From contig CANFPU010000008.1 in the NCBI GenBank assembly GCA_947448955.1, positions 1-60,628 of the forward strand: a DNA stretch of 60,628 bases, in the 5' to 3' direction. Source of the stretch: Burkholderiales bacterium. Lineage in GTDB: Bacteria > Pseudomonadota > Gammaproteobacteria > Burkholderiales > Burkholderiaceae_C. Below are positions 7,677 through 16,140 of this stretch, one piece after another (position 1 is the first letter of the stretch; every line of letters starts with the position of its first letter). The notes beneath the pieces were generated by a model, which did no database searches, was not told the DNA's origin, and was given only the letters and a program-made list of their open reading frames with translations. A program made the position numbers and the translations under genes.

Positions 7677-8902
7677 TCTGAAACTTGCAGTTCAGGCACC
7701 GCGGTGACAAATCGGCCACCCCAATCACGCACATAACCAAGTTGCATGATCACCTCGTCGCGCAAGTTCCAGGGCAGGATCACGACGAGGTCCGGTTTGT
7801 GCTGTTGCAAGCGGTCTTCGGCCACGATGGGAATGCGGCTGCCTGGCATGTACTTGCCTTGCTTGGCCGGATTGCGGTCGACCACATAGGGCAGCAGGTC
7901 CGGGCGCACGCCGGCAAAGTTCAGCAGCGTGTTGCCCTTGGCAGCGGCGCCATAAGCCGCCACGCGTTTGCCGTGGCGCTGCGCCTCGATCAAACAGGCC
8001 AGAAAATCGTTCTTGACAACTTGCGCTTGGCGCTGGAAACCGCTGTAGGCCTCGCCCGAACTCAACCCGGCCGCAGCCTCGCTGCCCAGGAGTGCGTCAA
8101 CCGTCGCCCTGACCGCATGCCTGCCGCTGTCGGCGCGCTGGGCAAACACACGCAAACTGCCGCCATGGGTCGGGTGCTCCTCGACATCAAACACCCGCAG
8201 ACCGTTGACCGAAAAGATGCGTTGGACTGTCGTCAACGACAGATAGGAGTAGTGCTCGTGGTACGCCGTATCGAACTGCTTGTGCGCCAACATCTGCTGC
8301 AGGTGCGGGAACTCGAAGGTGGCCACGCCCTGGGGCTTCAGGAGCAGCGCGAAACCCGCGACGAAATCATTGATGTCAGGCACATGCGCCAGCACGTTGT
8401 TTGCAGCCACGAGGTCGACCTGCCGGCCTTCTCGGACCAACTCGACCGCCAGTTCACGACCGAAGAAGCGCTCGAGGATGTCGATGCCCTTGGCGCGGGC
8501 CGCTGCTGCCGTGCCGGCGGTCGGCTCCACCCCAAAACACGGTATGTCAGCCTGCTGAACGTATTGCAGCAGGTAACCGTCATTGGCTCCGATTTCGGCC
8601 ACCAGGCTGTGGCGACCCAGGCCGAAGCGGCTGCACATGGCCTGCACATAGGCCTTGGCGTGCGCCAACCAGGAACTTGAATAAGAGCTGAAATAGGCAT
8701 AGTCATCGTTGAAAAACGCTTCGCGTCCGGCTTGGTCTTCGGTCTGCACCAGCCAGCAGGTCTCGCAGACCAGCAGTCGCAGCGGGAACCAGATCTCGGG
8801 CTCCATCAGGCCCGCCTGGCTGAGATAGGCATTGGACGGCGGCGCACTGCCCAGGTCGAGAAATGGCAGCGACAGCGAAGCGCTGCAGTGACGACACCTC
8901 AT
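7673..8902 (-). CDS. sugar C-methyltransferase with zinc-binding N-terminus
   Basis: A 409-residue protein with the three-part plan of NDP-hexose C-methyltransferases such as TylC3 and NovU, from family knowledge. The N-terminal zinc site has paired cysteines (MRCRHCSA, then LVCETCWLVQ). The central SAM domain contains LVAEIGANDGYLLQYV. The C-terminal domain contains GKRVAAYGAAAKGNTLLNF and DRNPAKQGKYMPGS. Enzymes of this type methylate C-3 or C-5 next to a 4-keto group. It lies directly after an RfbC-like epimerase, consistent with formation of a branched 6-deoxysugar. It overlaps both neighbours by 4 bp. Confidence 0.82.
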   Translation of the reverse strand: MRCRHCSASLSLPFLDLGSAPPSNAYLSQAGLMEPEIWFPLRLLVCETCWLVQTEDQAGREAFFNDDYAYFSSYSSSWLAHAKAYVQAMCSRFGLGRHSLVAEIGANDGYLLQYVQQADIPCFGVEPTAGTAAAARAKGIDILERFFGRELAVELVREGRQVDLVAANNVLAHVPDINDFVAGFALLLKPQGVATFEFPHLQQMLAHKQFDTAYHEHYSYLSLTTVQRIFSVNGLRVFDVEEHPTHGGSLRVFAQRADSGRHAVRATVDALLGSEAAAGLSSGEAYSGFQRQAQVVKNDFLACLIEAQRHGKRVAAYGAAAKGNTLLNFAGVRPDLLPYVVDRNPAKQGKYMPGSRIPIVAEDRLQQHKPDLVVILPWNLRDEVIMQLGYVRDWGGRFVTAVPELQVSE

Positions 8903-9459
8903 GACTGGATCCCTTTGAACTCATCGGTCAACGCCGGGTGGGCTTGGTCGCGTGCTGACAATCCGACGATCGGCAAAGGCCAGTCCAGCGCCAAGCGGTC
9001 ATCGACGGGGTTCAGACCACCCTCGGCCTGTGCAGCGTGGGCGGCATCGTGGAAATAAAGCATCTCGACATCCTCGGTCAGTGTTTGGAAGCCATGGGCA
9101 AATCCAGGCGGGATCCACAGGCCCAAGCCATTTTCCGCCGACAAACGCTGTGCATGCCAACGCAGAAAGGTCGGTGAGCCTTGGCGCACGTCTACCGCAA
9201 CATCCCACACTTCACCACGCAGGCAAGTCACCAGCTTGGTCTCGGCATGCGGGGCGTGCTGGAAGTGCAAGCCTCGAACAGTCCCCCGTTGAGCCGTGAA
9301 GGTGTGGTTGACTTGCGCAATCGGCCGCTGCCAGCCAGCCACCGCCAACTCGTCCGAGCAGAACAGCCGCGACAGGAAACCCCGGGCATCTCCCAGCCGT
9401 TGTCGGCGAACCTGTTTCAGTCCTGCCAGTGTCGTGTCGCTGATCTCGAGCCGGCTCAT
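8899..9459 (-). CDS. RfbC-like 3,5-epimerase of a 4-keto-6-deoxysugar
   Basis: A 186-residue cupin-fold protein of the dTDP-4-dehydrorhamnose 3,5-epimerase family. It keeps the RGLHFQHAPHAETKLV motif with the catalytic histidine, the WIPPGFAHGFQTL turn and an aromatic pocket (YFHDAAHA). Because the operon makes a CDP-linked and not a dTDP-linked sugar, the substrate is probably CDP-4-keto-6-deoxyglucose, epimerised at C-3, C-5 or both. It overlaps the upstream rfbG-like gene and the downstream methyltransferase by 4 bp each. The family identity is clear; the positions epimerised are an inference. Confidence 0.87.
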   Translation of the reverse strand: MSRLEISDTTLAGLKQVRRQRLGDARGFLSRLFCSDELAVAGWQRPIAQVNHTFTAQRGTVRGLHFQHAPHAETKLVTCLRGEVWDVAVDVRQGSPTFLRWHAQRLSAENGLGLWIPPGFAHGFQTLTEDVEMLYFHDAAHAAQAEGGLNPVDDRLALDWPLPIVGLSARDQAHPALTDEFKGIQS

Positions 9460-10514
9460 GGATTGCGCTCAAAATCATCGATCTCGGCATCGCACAAAGC
9501 GCGCGCATCAACACCCTCCCCAAAACGCCGATACCAACGCATGGTGCGTTGCACTGATTCGGACAGCGGCCAACGGGGCAAGACACCGAGAACTGCGCGG
9601 GCTTGTGCGATCTCCAAGGCCAACCAGCGGGTTTCATGGGGTGCGCGAGGATCGGCAACACTGACCCAGTCGCCGCGGCCATAGGCCTGACGGGCCTGCA
9701 TCACCACATCGCCAACACTGGCCGCTGCGGCAGTGTCGGGGCCGAAGTTGTAGGCGCCAGCCTTGCCAGGGTCATGCCAAAGGTGTTCGGCCAAGCGCAG
9801 GTAGGCAGCCAGTGGCTCCAACACATGCTGCCACGGCCGGACCGACTGTGGGCTCCTGATCTGAAGCGTCTCGCCGGCTTGCCAGGCTCGCACCGCGTCG
9901 GGGATCAACCGATCCTCGGACCAGTCACCACCGCCGATCACGTTGCCGGCTCTGGCAGTGGCCAACGCGACACCCTGCGCCTGCAAGAAAGAAGCGCGGT
10001 AGCTGGCCACCACCATTTCGCAAGCGGCCTTGCTGGCACTGTAGGGATCATGTCCCCCGAGCGGGTCGTCCTCGCGGTAGGGATAAGACCATTCTCGGTT
10101 GAGGTAGACCTTGTCGGTGGTGACCATCACCGCGACCCGCAATGGGTCTAACCCTCGCATGGCATCCAACAGGTTCGCGGTGCCCATCACGTTCGTGCCA
10201 AATGTCGCCAAGGGCTCGCGGTAGCTGGCACGAACCAGTGCCTGCGCCGCGAGGTGCAGGACGATCTGAGGATTCGCCCGACGCACCGCAACCGTGACGG
10301 CATTCGCGTCGCGAATGTCGCAGACCGTGCTGTCGCACGACAGCGCCACACGGGTGGCCTCGAAGAGGTTCGGCTGGGTTGTCGGCGCCAGCGCGATGGC
10401 GCTGACATGTGCGCCCAGACGATGCAGCCAAAGCGCCAGCCAAGCCCCCTTGAACCCGGTGTGGCCCGTCAACAGCACCCGCTTGCCTTGCCAGAAGCTC
10501 CTGTCTGGCGCCAT
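9456..10514 (-). CDS. rfbG: CDP-glucose 4,6-dehydratase
   Basis: About 352 residues beginning [14 protein letters not shown]. The start at 10514 forms a TGATG junction with the rfbF stop, which favours it over the longer open frame. The protein has the extended-SDR NAD loop (TGHTGFKGAWLALWL), the VMVTTDKVY strand with active-site Thr and Asp, and YxxxK in DPYSASKAACEM. It removes water from CDP-glucose to give CDP-4-keto-6-deoxyglucose. Together with RfbF it fixes the nucleotide as CDP. Length matches the family (about 355). Confidence 0.92.
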   Translation of the reverse strand: MAPDRSFWQGKRVLLTGHTGFKGAWLALWLHRLGAHVSAIALAPTTQPNLFEATRVALSCDSTVCDIRDANAVTVAVRRANPQIVLHLAAQALVRASYREPLATFGTNVMGTANLLDAMRGLDPLRVAVMVTTDKVYLNREWSYPYREDDPLGGHDPYSASKAACEMVVASYRASFLQAQGVALATARAGNVIGGGDWSEDRLIPDAVRAWQAGETLQIRSPQSVRPWQHVLEPLAAYLRLAEHLWHDPGKAGAYNFGPDTAAAASVGDVVMQARQAYGRGDWVSVADPRAPHETRWLALEIAQARAVLGVLPRWPLSESVQRTMRWYRRFGEGVDARALCDAEIDDFERNP

Positions 10515-11284
10515 CACCAGCGCTTCCAAGGCGCACGGCCGGATTGCCACAACTCCTCGAGCATATTTTTCTCGCGCAGTGTGTCCATCGGCTGCCAAAA
10601 ACCGTCATGACGGTAGGCCACGAGTTGACCATCGGCAGCCAACCCACTGAGCGGTTCGATCTCCCAGCTGGTGGCGTCGGCCTCGATCCGGGACAGACAA
10701 TCCGGCGACAGCACGAAAAACCCACCGTTGATCAAACCCCCGTCGCCACGTGGCTTTTCCATGAAACCGCGGACCCAGTCGTTCTCCAACTGCAAAGCAC
10801 CGTAACGCCCAGGCGGCTGAACAGCGGTAATGGTGGCAAGTTTGCCGTGCGCTTGGTGGAATCGAATCGTCTGGGCGATATCGACATCGGCCAAGCCATC
10901 GCCGTAAGTGAAGCAAAACGCCGGTTCATCTTGAAGGTAACGGGCGACGCGCTTGAGCCGCCCCCCGGTCATCGTGCTCTCACCGGTGTCGACCAGGGTT
11001 ACCTTCCAGGGCTCTGCATGGCGGTGGTGAACCTCCATCTTGTTATCGACCATGTCGAAGGTGACATCCGACATGTGCAAAAAGTAATTGGCAAAGTACT
11101 CCTTGATGACATAGCCTTTGTAGCCGCAACAGATGACGAATTCATTGACGCCACCCAATGAATAGATTTTCATGATATGCCAAAGGATCGGCTTGCCACC
11201 AATCTCGATCATGGGTTTAGGCTTGAGATTGGTTTCTTCGGAGATGCGACTACCGAATCCACCGGCGAGGATGACTGCTTTCAT
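10514..11284 (-). CDS. rfbF: glucose-1-phosphate cytidylyltransferase
   Basis: A 256-residue nucleotidyltransferase with the N-terminal [13 protein letters not shown] loop, [19 protein letters not shown], and the downstream [11 protein letters not shown] metal-site stretch. It matches RfbF length (about 257) and motifs closely. It makes CDP-glucose from glucose 1-phosphate and CTP, the entry step of the sugar pathway that follows in the operon. It is the first gene of a seven-gene chain in which successive genes overlap by 1-14 bp. The 92-base gap to the glycosyltransferase upstream may hold the operon promoter, but I see no convincing match. Confidence 0.94.
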   Translation of the reverse strand: MKAVILAGGFGSRISEETNLKPKPMIEIGGKPILWHIMKIYSLGGVNEFVICCGYKGYVIKEYFANYFLHMSDVTFDMVDNKMEVHHRHAEPWKVTLVDTGESTMTGGRLKRVARYLQDEPAFCFTYGDGLADVDIAQTIRFHQAHGKLATITAVQPPGRYGALQLENDWVRGFMEKPRGDGGLINGGFFVLSPDCLSRIEADATSWEIEPLSGLAADGQLVAYRHDGFWQPMDTLREKNMLEELWQSGRAPWKRW

Positions 11285-11376
11285 GTCAATATCCAGAAAT
11301 TCCAGCGCTGGTCGGCCCGTGAATTAAAATGCCTGCCTGGAGGACCCAACCCGAGACAACCCTGATTTACTCAACC

Positions 11377-12597
11377 TCAATAAAATTTGCGAGTCAAGTC
11401 GTTTTCAGCAATTATTTTATTACCTTTGGTGCGGGCTTGATTCAAATCTATTGCATGGTCTGCTAGCTCACCCTTGAGCAGTACAACCGAACGCTCGATA
11501 TCATCTGAAAACTCTGCTCGCAGCGCCACCGGCAAGGTCGTGAATTTACCCAGCAAGGCTGCTATCTGCGCATCAAATTTACCCACACAGCAAAATCCGT
11601 CGATCTCGTTGATTAGTAAATGATCATGGGTCAAGAACCACAACGCAGCTTTCGATCTGATGTCAAAAAACGGCGCTGGCAGCATTGACTCAAAACCCAA
11701 ACCGCGCAACCGGTTGGCCAGCAGATAGCTTTCCACCGGGTCGGTCTGGCTCTGCCAACGTATTCGCAATGCCACCGCCATTCGATCGGCTACCAAACGA
11801 TCAATGCCAGTGCGCAGTGCCGCCAATTCATCAATTGACAATCGGCTGCTGGCCCGGGCCAGCATGTACTCCCAGCCGCCGCGATAACGATCCCACGAGC
11901 CCATCACTTCTAAATTACCTTGCTGCTGTCTGACATCGTCGGCAAAATAGTTGGTTATAGAAATATAAAAGGGGTCTTTCAAGAAAATCACATGACCGTA
12001 ACCAAGATACTCACAAGGAATCGTGAAGGCCCAGTAAGCGACCGGGTTCATCGACGGTCGGACGCGCCTGAACATCTCAGCTCGCGCGATCGATATTTCA
12101 GGCCAAACATCGTGTTGAACAACATGCTTGACAAGTCCCGCATGGTCGTTCCTACCCACCATCAGGTCATCCGGCTGGCTATAGAAATTACCCTGAGGCT
12201 TGTTGTTGACCCGGTCATATAGGCGCCAGGGTGCGTAAAGTACCACCGCATCCGGTTGGCTCAACATCACCTCCACCGCTTGAGCCAGCGCTGAAAAATC
12301 AAGCAGGTCATCGTCAGCCAAGTACATCAATAAAATGCCGTCAGCATGATCGAGCGCAAAAAAATAATTTCGCTCTACGCCTGAATTATTTGCTTGCTTG
12401 AAATATTTTATAGGCAATTTGTCTAGAAAGGCACCGACCACCTCTGCAGTGTTGTCCGTCGATGCATTATCAGAAATCACGATCTGACATGCATACGGAA
12501 AATCCAGCAAGCCGTCCAGCAAGGTACTCAACAAGACTGCCAAATAGCGGGCGCGGTTGAAAGTTGGTATGCATATACTCAATGTTATATTATTCAT
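11377..12597 (-). CDS. family 2 glycosyltransferase, AT-richer than its surroundings
   Basis: A 406-residue GT-A enzyme. Its N-terminus (ITLSICIPTFNRARYLAVLL), VISDNASTDNTAEVV and the LMYLADDDLLDF metal-binding stretch are typical of family 2 glycosyltransferases. The C-terminal ~180 residues have no motif I recognise. The acceptor may be flagellin or a lipid-linked sugar. The DNA is visibly richer in A and T than the genes on both sides, including runs such as the stretch near 12360-12420, which suggests later acquisition. It sits between the CDP-sugar genes and three tandem glycosyltransferases. Confidence 0.85.
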   Translation of the reverse strand: MNNITLSICIPTFNRARYLAVLLSTLLDGLLDFPYACQIVISDNASTDNTAEVVGAFLDKLPIKYFKQANNSGVERNYFFALDHADGILLMYLADDDLLDFSALAQAVEVMLSQPDAVVLYAPWRLYDRVNNKPQGNFYSQPDDLMVGRNDHAGLVKHVVQHDVWPEISIARAEMFRRVRPSMNPVAYWAFTIPCEYLGYGHVIFLKDPFYISITNYFADDVRQQQGNLEVMGSWDRYRGGWEYMLARASSRLSIDELAALRTGIDRLVADRMAVALRIRWQSQTDPVESYLLANRLRGLGFESMLPAPFFDIRSKAALWFLTHDHLLINEIDGFCCVGKFDAQIAALLGKFTTLPVALRAEFSDDIERSVVLLKGELADHAIDLNQARTKGNKIIAENDLTRKFY

Positions 12598-12639
12598 ACA
12601 TCAACTTGAAGTTTGTAAAATAAAACTCAAAACAGAAAA

Positions 12640-13728
12640 TCATACCGGCACCGCCAATTGGGCTAACCATTGATCGAGCATTGCCAAACTGTGCGCTGCC
12701 AAATGGTTGCCGCGACCACTGACTGAGCCGATGATATCCGGGCTATCGCCGATACTCAAACAAAACAGCAAACTGACCCGCGCCAAAGGCAGCCAATGAC
12801 CAAGTCCCTGGTCGGGTTGCTTGGCCGCCAGTGCACACAAAAGTTCAGCCAGCACATAGAAAAAATCCGGCGATTGCCGACAATTTTCCATTTCATCTTC
12901 GGCAAACTGGTAGCCAAGCTCGAGCGCACCGACTCGTGTTAAACAAACAATGGTCCTGACCACCAAGTCGATCCGATAACCTTGATTTGGCAGTACCCTG
13001 TGCAAGGCTTTTTCATAGCAGTCGAGCGCCAAGGCCGGTTCGGCGTAAACGTCGTAATCCTTGCCCAACTGATAATACAAATAAGGACTATCAGGATCTG
13101 TTGTTAGGGCCTCCATCAAGAGTTGCCGATTGCGACCCTTTTTTTGCAACATGCTTTGCCACCGATAGCCGTCATGACCTACCTCGACGGCCAATCTTTG
13201 ACGCGGCAGGTCTGAGACAGGCTGCTCATGGATCCGACCGGCATACAAAACACCATGGGGTAACAGCCTGGGAATCCAGGAGACGACGGTCTGCACCTCG
13301 GTCACAGCTTGGTCGATCGGCGGCGTTGCTTCGACTCGACTGTGAATCGGCAAAACACCCACAAAGCTTTGGCCGACATCCGCCGCTTGTTGGACTGCCT
13401 GCCGCAGCAACTGCCCATCCCCCAACAGCCATTCATCCGCGTCCAGGACGAGGTTCCAATCCGCCTTGGAATAGGACAGCGCTTCATTTCGTGCCGCCGC
13501 AAAGTCGTCCCGCCAAGGCCATTGATAGACCAGCGCGCCGTTGTCTCGGGCGATCACCATCGTCGCATCGGTCGAACCCGTGTCGAGCACGATCAACTCA
13601 TCGACGACCCCTCGCACACTGTCAAGACACCGCGCAATCGATGCGGCTTCGTCACGCGCGATCATGACCAGCGCGATGCGGGGTTGCGTCCGAGCGCCGC
13701 CCAGTCGAGCGTTCAAAGATGCCCTCAT
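12640..13728 (-). CDS. family 2 glycosyltransferase with TPR-like C-terminus (paralog 1)
   Basis: A 362-residue protein. The first ~110 residues are a GT2 core: RIALVMIARDEAASIARCL, VLDTGSTDATMVIAR, then LVLDADEWLLGDG with its DxD. The rest is helical, with a TPR-like unit (SPYLYYQLGKDYDVY, then ALDCYEKALH). It is the first of three tandem paralogs at 12640-16021. GT2-TPR proteins beside flagellin are good candidates for flagellin glycosyltransferases acting in the cytoplasm before export. The gap to the next paralog is 31 bp. Confidence 0.84.
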   Translation of the reverse strand: MRASLNARLGGARTQPRIALVMIARDEAASIARCLDSVRGVVDELIVLDTGSTDATMVIARDNGALVYQWPWRDDFAAARNEALSYSKADWNLVLDADEWLLGDGQLLRQAVQQAADVGQSFVGVLPIHSRVEATPPIDQAVTEVQTVVSWIPRLLPHGVLYAGRIHEQPVSDLPRQRLAVEVGHDGYRWQSMLQKKGRNRQLLMEALTTDPDSPYLYYQLGKDYDVYAEPALALDCYEKALHRVLPNQGYRIDLVVRTIVCLTRVGALELGYQFAEDEMENCRQSPDFFYVLAELLCALAAKQPDQGLGHWLPLARVSLLFCLSIGDSPDIIGSVSGRGNHLAAHSLAMLDQWLAQLAVPV

Positions 13729-13759
13729 GGTCGACTCAAGCGGCTGGTTCGCTCGGACA

Positions 13760-14896
13760 TCACCCTGCCTCTTTCAGGCGCGCCAGCGCCAGATCGAGTT
13801 TGGCCAAGTCGCTCGCTGACAGACTGCTACCACGGCCTGATACCGACCCCTCAATATGAGGTGCATCGCCGATCTTGATCGCAAAAAGCAGACTGATCCT
13901 CGCCATCGGTAACCACTCGTCTCGTGCTCGATGGGGCTGCTTCATCGCCAGTCCGATCATGATATGGGCCAAGACAAAGAAGAAATCGGGCGATTTCTGG
14001 CAATATGCCATTTCATCTTCGGCAAACTTGAAGGCTAACTCGAGCAGACCCACGTTCTTGAGGCAAACCAAGGTCCGCACCACCATGTCAATGCGGAAAA
14101 TATGCTCCGGATTAACCAGATGCAAAGCCTTTTCATAACAAGGAATCGCCTCTGAATATTCACCATAAATATCGTAGTCCTTACCCAGCTGATAGTGTAG
14201 ATACGGGCTTTCCGGGTCGTCCTTTAGCGCCGCAAGCAACAAATTGCGGTTGCGCCCTTTTTTCTCCGCCAGCTTGCGCCAGAGATAGCCGCCATGGCCT
14301 ACCTCGACCGCCAGCCTGCGAAATTGATAGGGCAACTCCGATCTGGGTTGTTCATGAATACGGCCGAAGTATTTAACACCTCGCGGGAAAAACCTGGGCA
14401 GCCAGGAAAAATATTCTTCGCTGCCAGGCACCTTGTCATCCACGGTCAACAACGGTGGATCGGCGGCGGGATCTGGCACTGCGCTGGCGGCGCCACGCTG
14501 CGCGTCGAGTTGGCTCTTGACCTGAAGGAGTCCAAAAAACCCGTCACCATTGAGGTGTTCGCGTTGCGCCGCCTGACGCAGTAACTGACCATCGCCGATC
14601 AGCCACTCGTCAGCATCAAGAATGAGGTTCCAGTCGGCCGTGGAATGCGACAAGGCTTCATTGCGTGCCGCTGCGAAATCATCTCGCCAAGCCCATTCAA
14701 AGACTTTGGCACCCAAATCGCGGGCGATCGCTATCGTCGCGTCGGTAGAACCGGTGTCGAGCACGATCATCTCGTCGACGGCACGCTTGGCGCTGAGCAG
14801 GCAGCGCGCGATCGATTCGGCCTCATTGCGGACGATCATCACCAGTGCGATGCGGACAGGCTGTCGAGAGGGTCGGCGGGCCGAGGCTTTGCGCAT
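13760..14896 (-). CDS. family 2 glycosyltransferase with TPR-like C-terminus (paralog 2)
   Basis: A 378-residue paralog of the genes on both sides. It shares RIALVMIVRNEAESIARCL, VLDTGSTDATIAIAR, WRDDFAAARNEALSHSTADW and LILDADEWLIGDGQLL. The TPR-like part follows (YLHYQLGKDYDIYGEYSEA). Differences cluster between about residues 150 and 200, where this copy has an Asp/Pro-rich insert. That region may face the acceptor, so the three copies could add different sugars or act on different sites. It is separated from paralog 3 by only 6 bp, so they share a transcript. Confidence 0.84.
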   Translation of the reverse strand: MRKASARRPSRQPVRIALVMIVRNEAESIARCLLSAKRAVDEMIVLDTGSTDATIAIARDLGAKVFEWAWRDDFAAARNEALSHSTADWNLILDADEWLIGDGQLLRQAAQREHLNGDGFFGLLQVKSQLDAQRGAASAVPDPAADPPLLTVDDKVPGSEEYFSWLPRFFPRGVKYFGRIHEQPRSELPYQFRRLAVEVGHGGYLWRKLAEKKGRNRNLLLAALKDDPESPYLHYQLGKDYDIYGEYSEAIPCYEKALHLVNPEHIFRIDMVVRTLVCLKNVGLLELAFKFAEDEMAYCQKSPDFFFVLAHIMIGLAMKQPHRARDEWLPMARISLLFAIKIGDAPHIEGSVSGRGSSLSASDLAKLDLALARLKEAG

Positions 14897-14902
14897 GGTT
14901 GT

Positions 14903-16021
14903 TCAGGACAGATTCAGAATTTGATTCAAGGAAACCAGATTCTTCGCAGCAATATGGCTGCCGCGGCCCTGAACCGATCCTTCGAGCTGCGGTTGATCGC
15001 CGATGCGCAAGCAGCGCAGCAGGCATTGCCTGGCAAGTGGCAAGAAATCAGTGACCGCGCGCTGCGGTTCGGCCATGGCCAGATCGATCAGCAGGTCGGA
15101 ATAAACGAAAAAGAAATCAGGTGAATGCTGCCAGTTCGGCATTTCATCCTGCGCAAATTGGTAACCGACCTCTAACAGCCCGGCTTTCTTGAGGCAAAAG
15201 ATTGTCCGCACCACCAAGTCATGCCGGTAGCCCTCGCCATCAGGTATCAAGTGCAAAGCCTGCTCGTAACAGGGGATGGCGAGCCTATATTCTTCGTAAA
15301 CCTCGTAATCTTTGCCAAGCTGGTAATGCAGGTAGGCGTTGCCGGGTTCGTCGTCGACCGATTGAAGCAGCAACTTGCGGTTTCGGCCTTTCTTGAGATC
15401 GAGCTTGTGCCGCAGGTAGCCATCGTGGCCGATCTCCAGCGTCACCCGACGGCGCGGCAATGCCGACTGCGGGTGCTCGTGGATGCGACCGGCATAGCGC
15501 ACGCTGCGGGGCAACAAGCGCGGCAACCAGGAGCAATCCACCGCATGGGTGTCGTCTTGCGAAGTCGCGGGCGGCGTGAACGGCATCGCCCCGGCGTCGG
15601 GCTCTAAAGCCGATGCCGCTACGCGCAGATTGAAACTGCTGTGAATTGGCAGCAGCCCGAGGAAAGCGCCACCGTTGGCCGCCGCGCCTCGAATCGCCTG
15701 GCGCAGCAGCCTGCCATCGCCCAAGATCCACTCGTCGGCATCGAGAATGAGATTCCAGTCGGCTGTGGAATGCGACAAGGCTTCGTTGCGTGCCGCAGCG
15801 AAGTCGTCTTGCCATGGCCAGTGGTAGACCTGGGCACCGAGTTCACGCGCGATGCTGGCCGTGGCATCGGTCGACCCGGTGTCAAGCACGATCATCTGGT
15901 CGACAAATGCGCTGACGCTGCGAAGGCAGCGCGCGATCGACGCCTCTTCGTCGCGGGCGATCATCACCAGCGCGAGGGACGCGTTCGATCCGGGATGGCG
16001 CTTGGCGGAGACTTTCTTCAT
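14903..16021 (-). CDS. family 2 glycosyltransferase with TPR-like C-terminus (paralog 3)
   Basis: About 372 residues from MKKVSAKRHPGSN; I chose this ATG because the alignable GT2 core begins shortly after it and the longer frame adds nothing conserved. Motifs: LALVMIARDEEASIARCL, VLDTGSTDATASIAR, LILDADEWILGDGRLL, and the TPR-like YLHYQLGKDYEVYEEYRLA. It is the first transcribed of the three tandem paralogs. No membrane segment is visible, so it is presumably cytoplasmic, as expected for an enzyme that modifies flagellin before export. Confidence 0.84.
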   Translation of the reverse strand: MKKVSAKRHPGSNASLALVMIARDEEASIARCLRSVSAFVDQMIVLDTGSTDATASIARELGAQVYHWPWQDDFAAARNEALSHSTADWNLILDADEWILGDGRLLRQAIRGAAANGGAFLGLLPIHSSFNLRVAASALEPDAGAMPFTPPATSQDDTHAVDCSWLPRLLPRSVRYAGRIHEHPQSALPRRRVTLEIGHDGYLRHKLDLKKGRNRKLLLQSVDDEPGNAYLHYQLGKDYEVYEEYRLAIPCYEQALHLIPDGEGYRHDLVVRTIFCLKKAGLLEVGYQFAQDEMPNWQHSPDFFFVYSDLLIDLAMAEPQRAVTDFLPLARQCLLRCLRIGDQPQLEGSVQGRGSHIAAKNLVSLNQILNLS

Positions 16022-16140
16022 CGAGGCTGGGTTCGTGGCGCAGTGGCAAGGAAAGGCCCGCGCATCCTCGCACATTGACGGCTGCCGTCGCCCCGGCGTT
16101 CAGTCGCGGGCGATGTCGGCTTGGTGTGACGCCCGACCCT

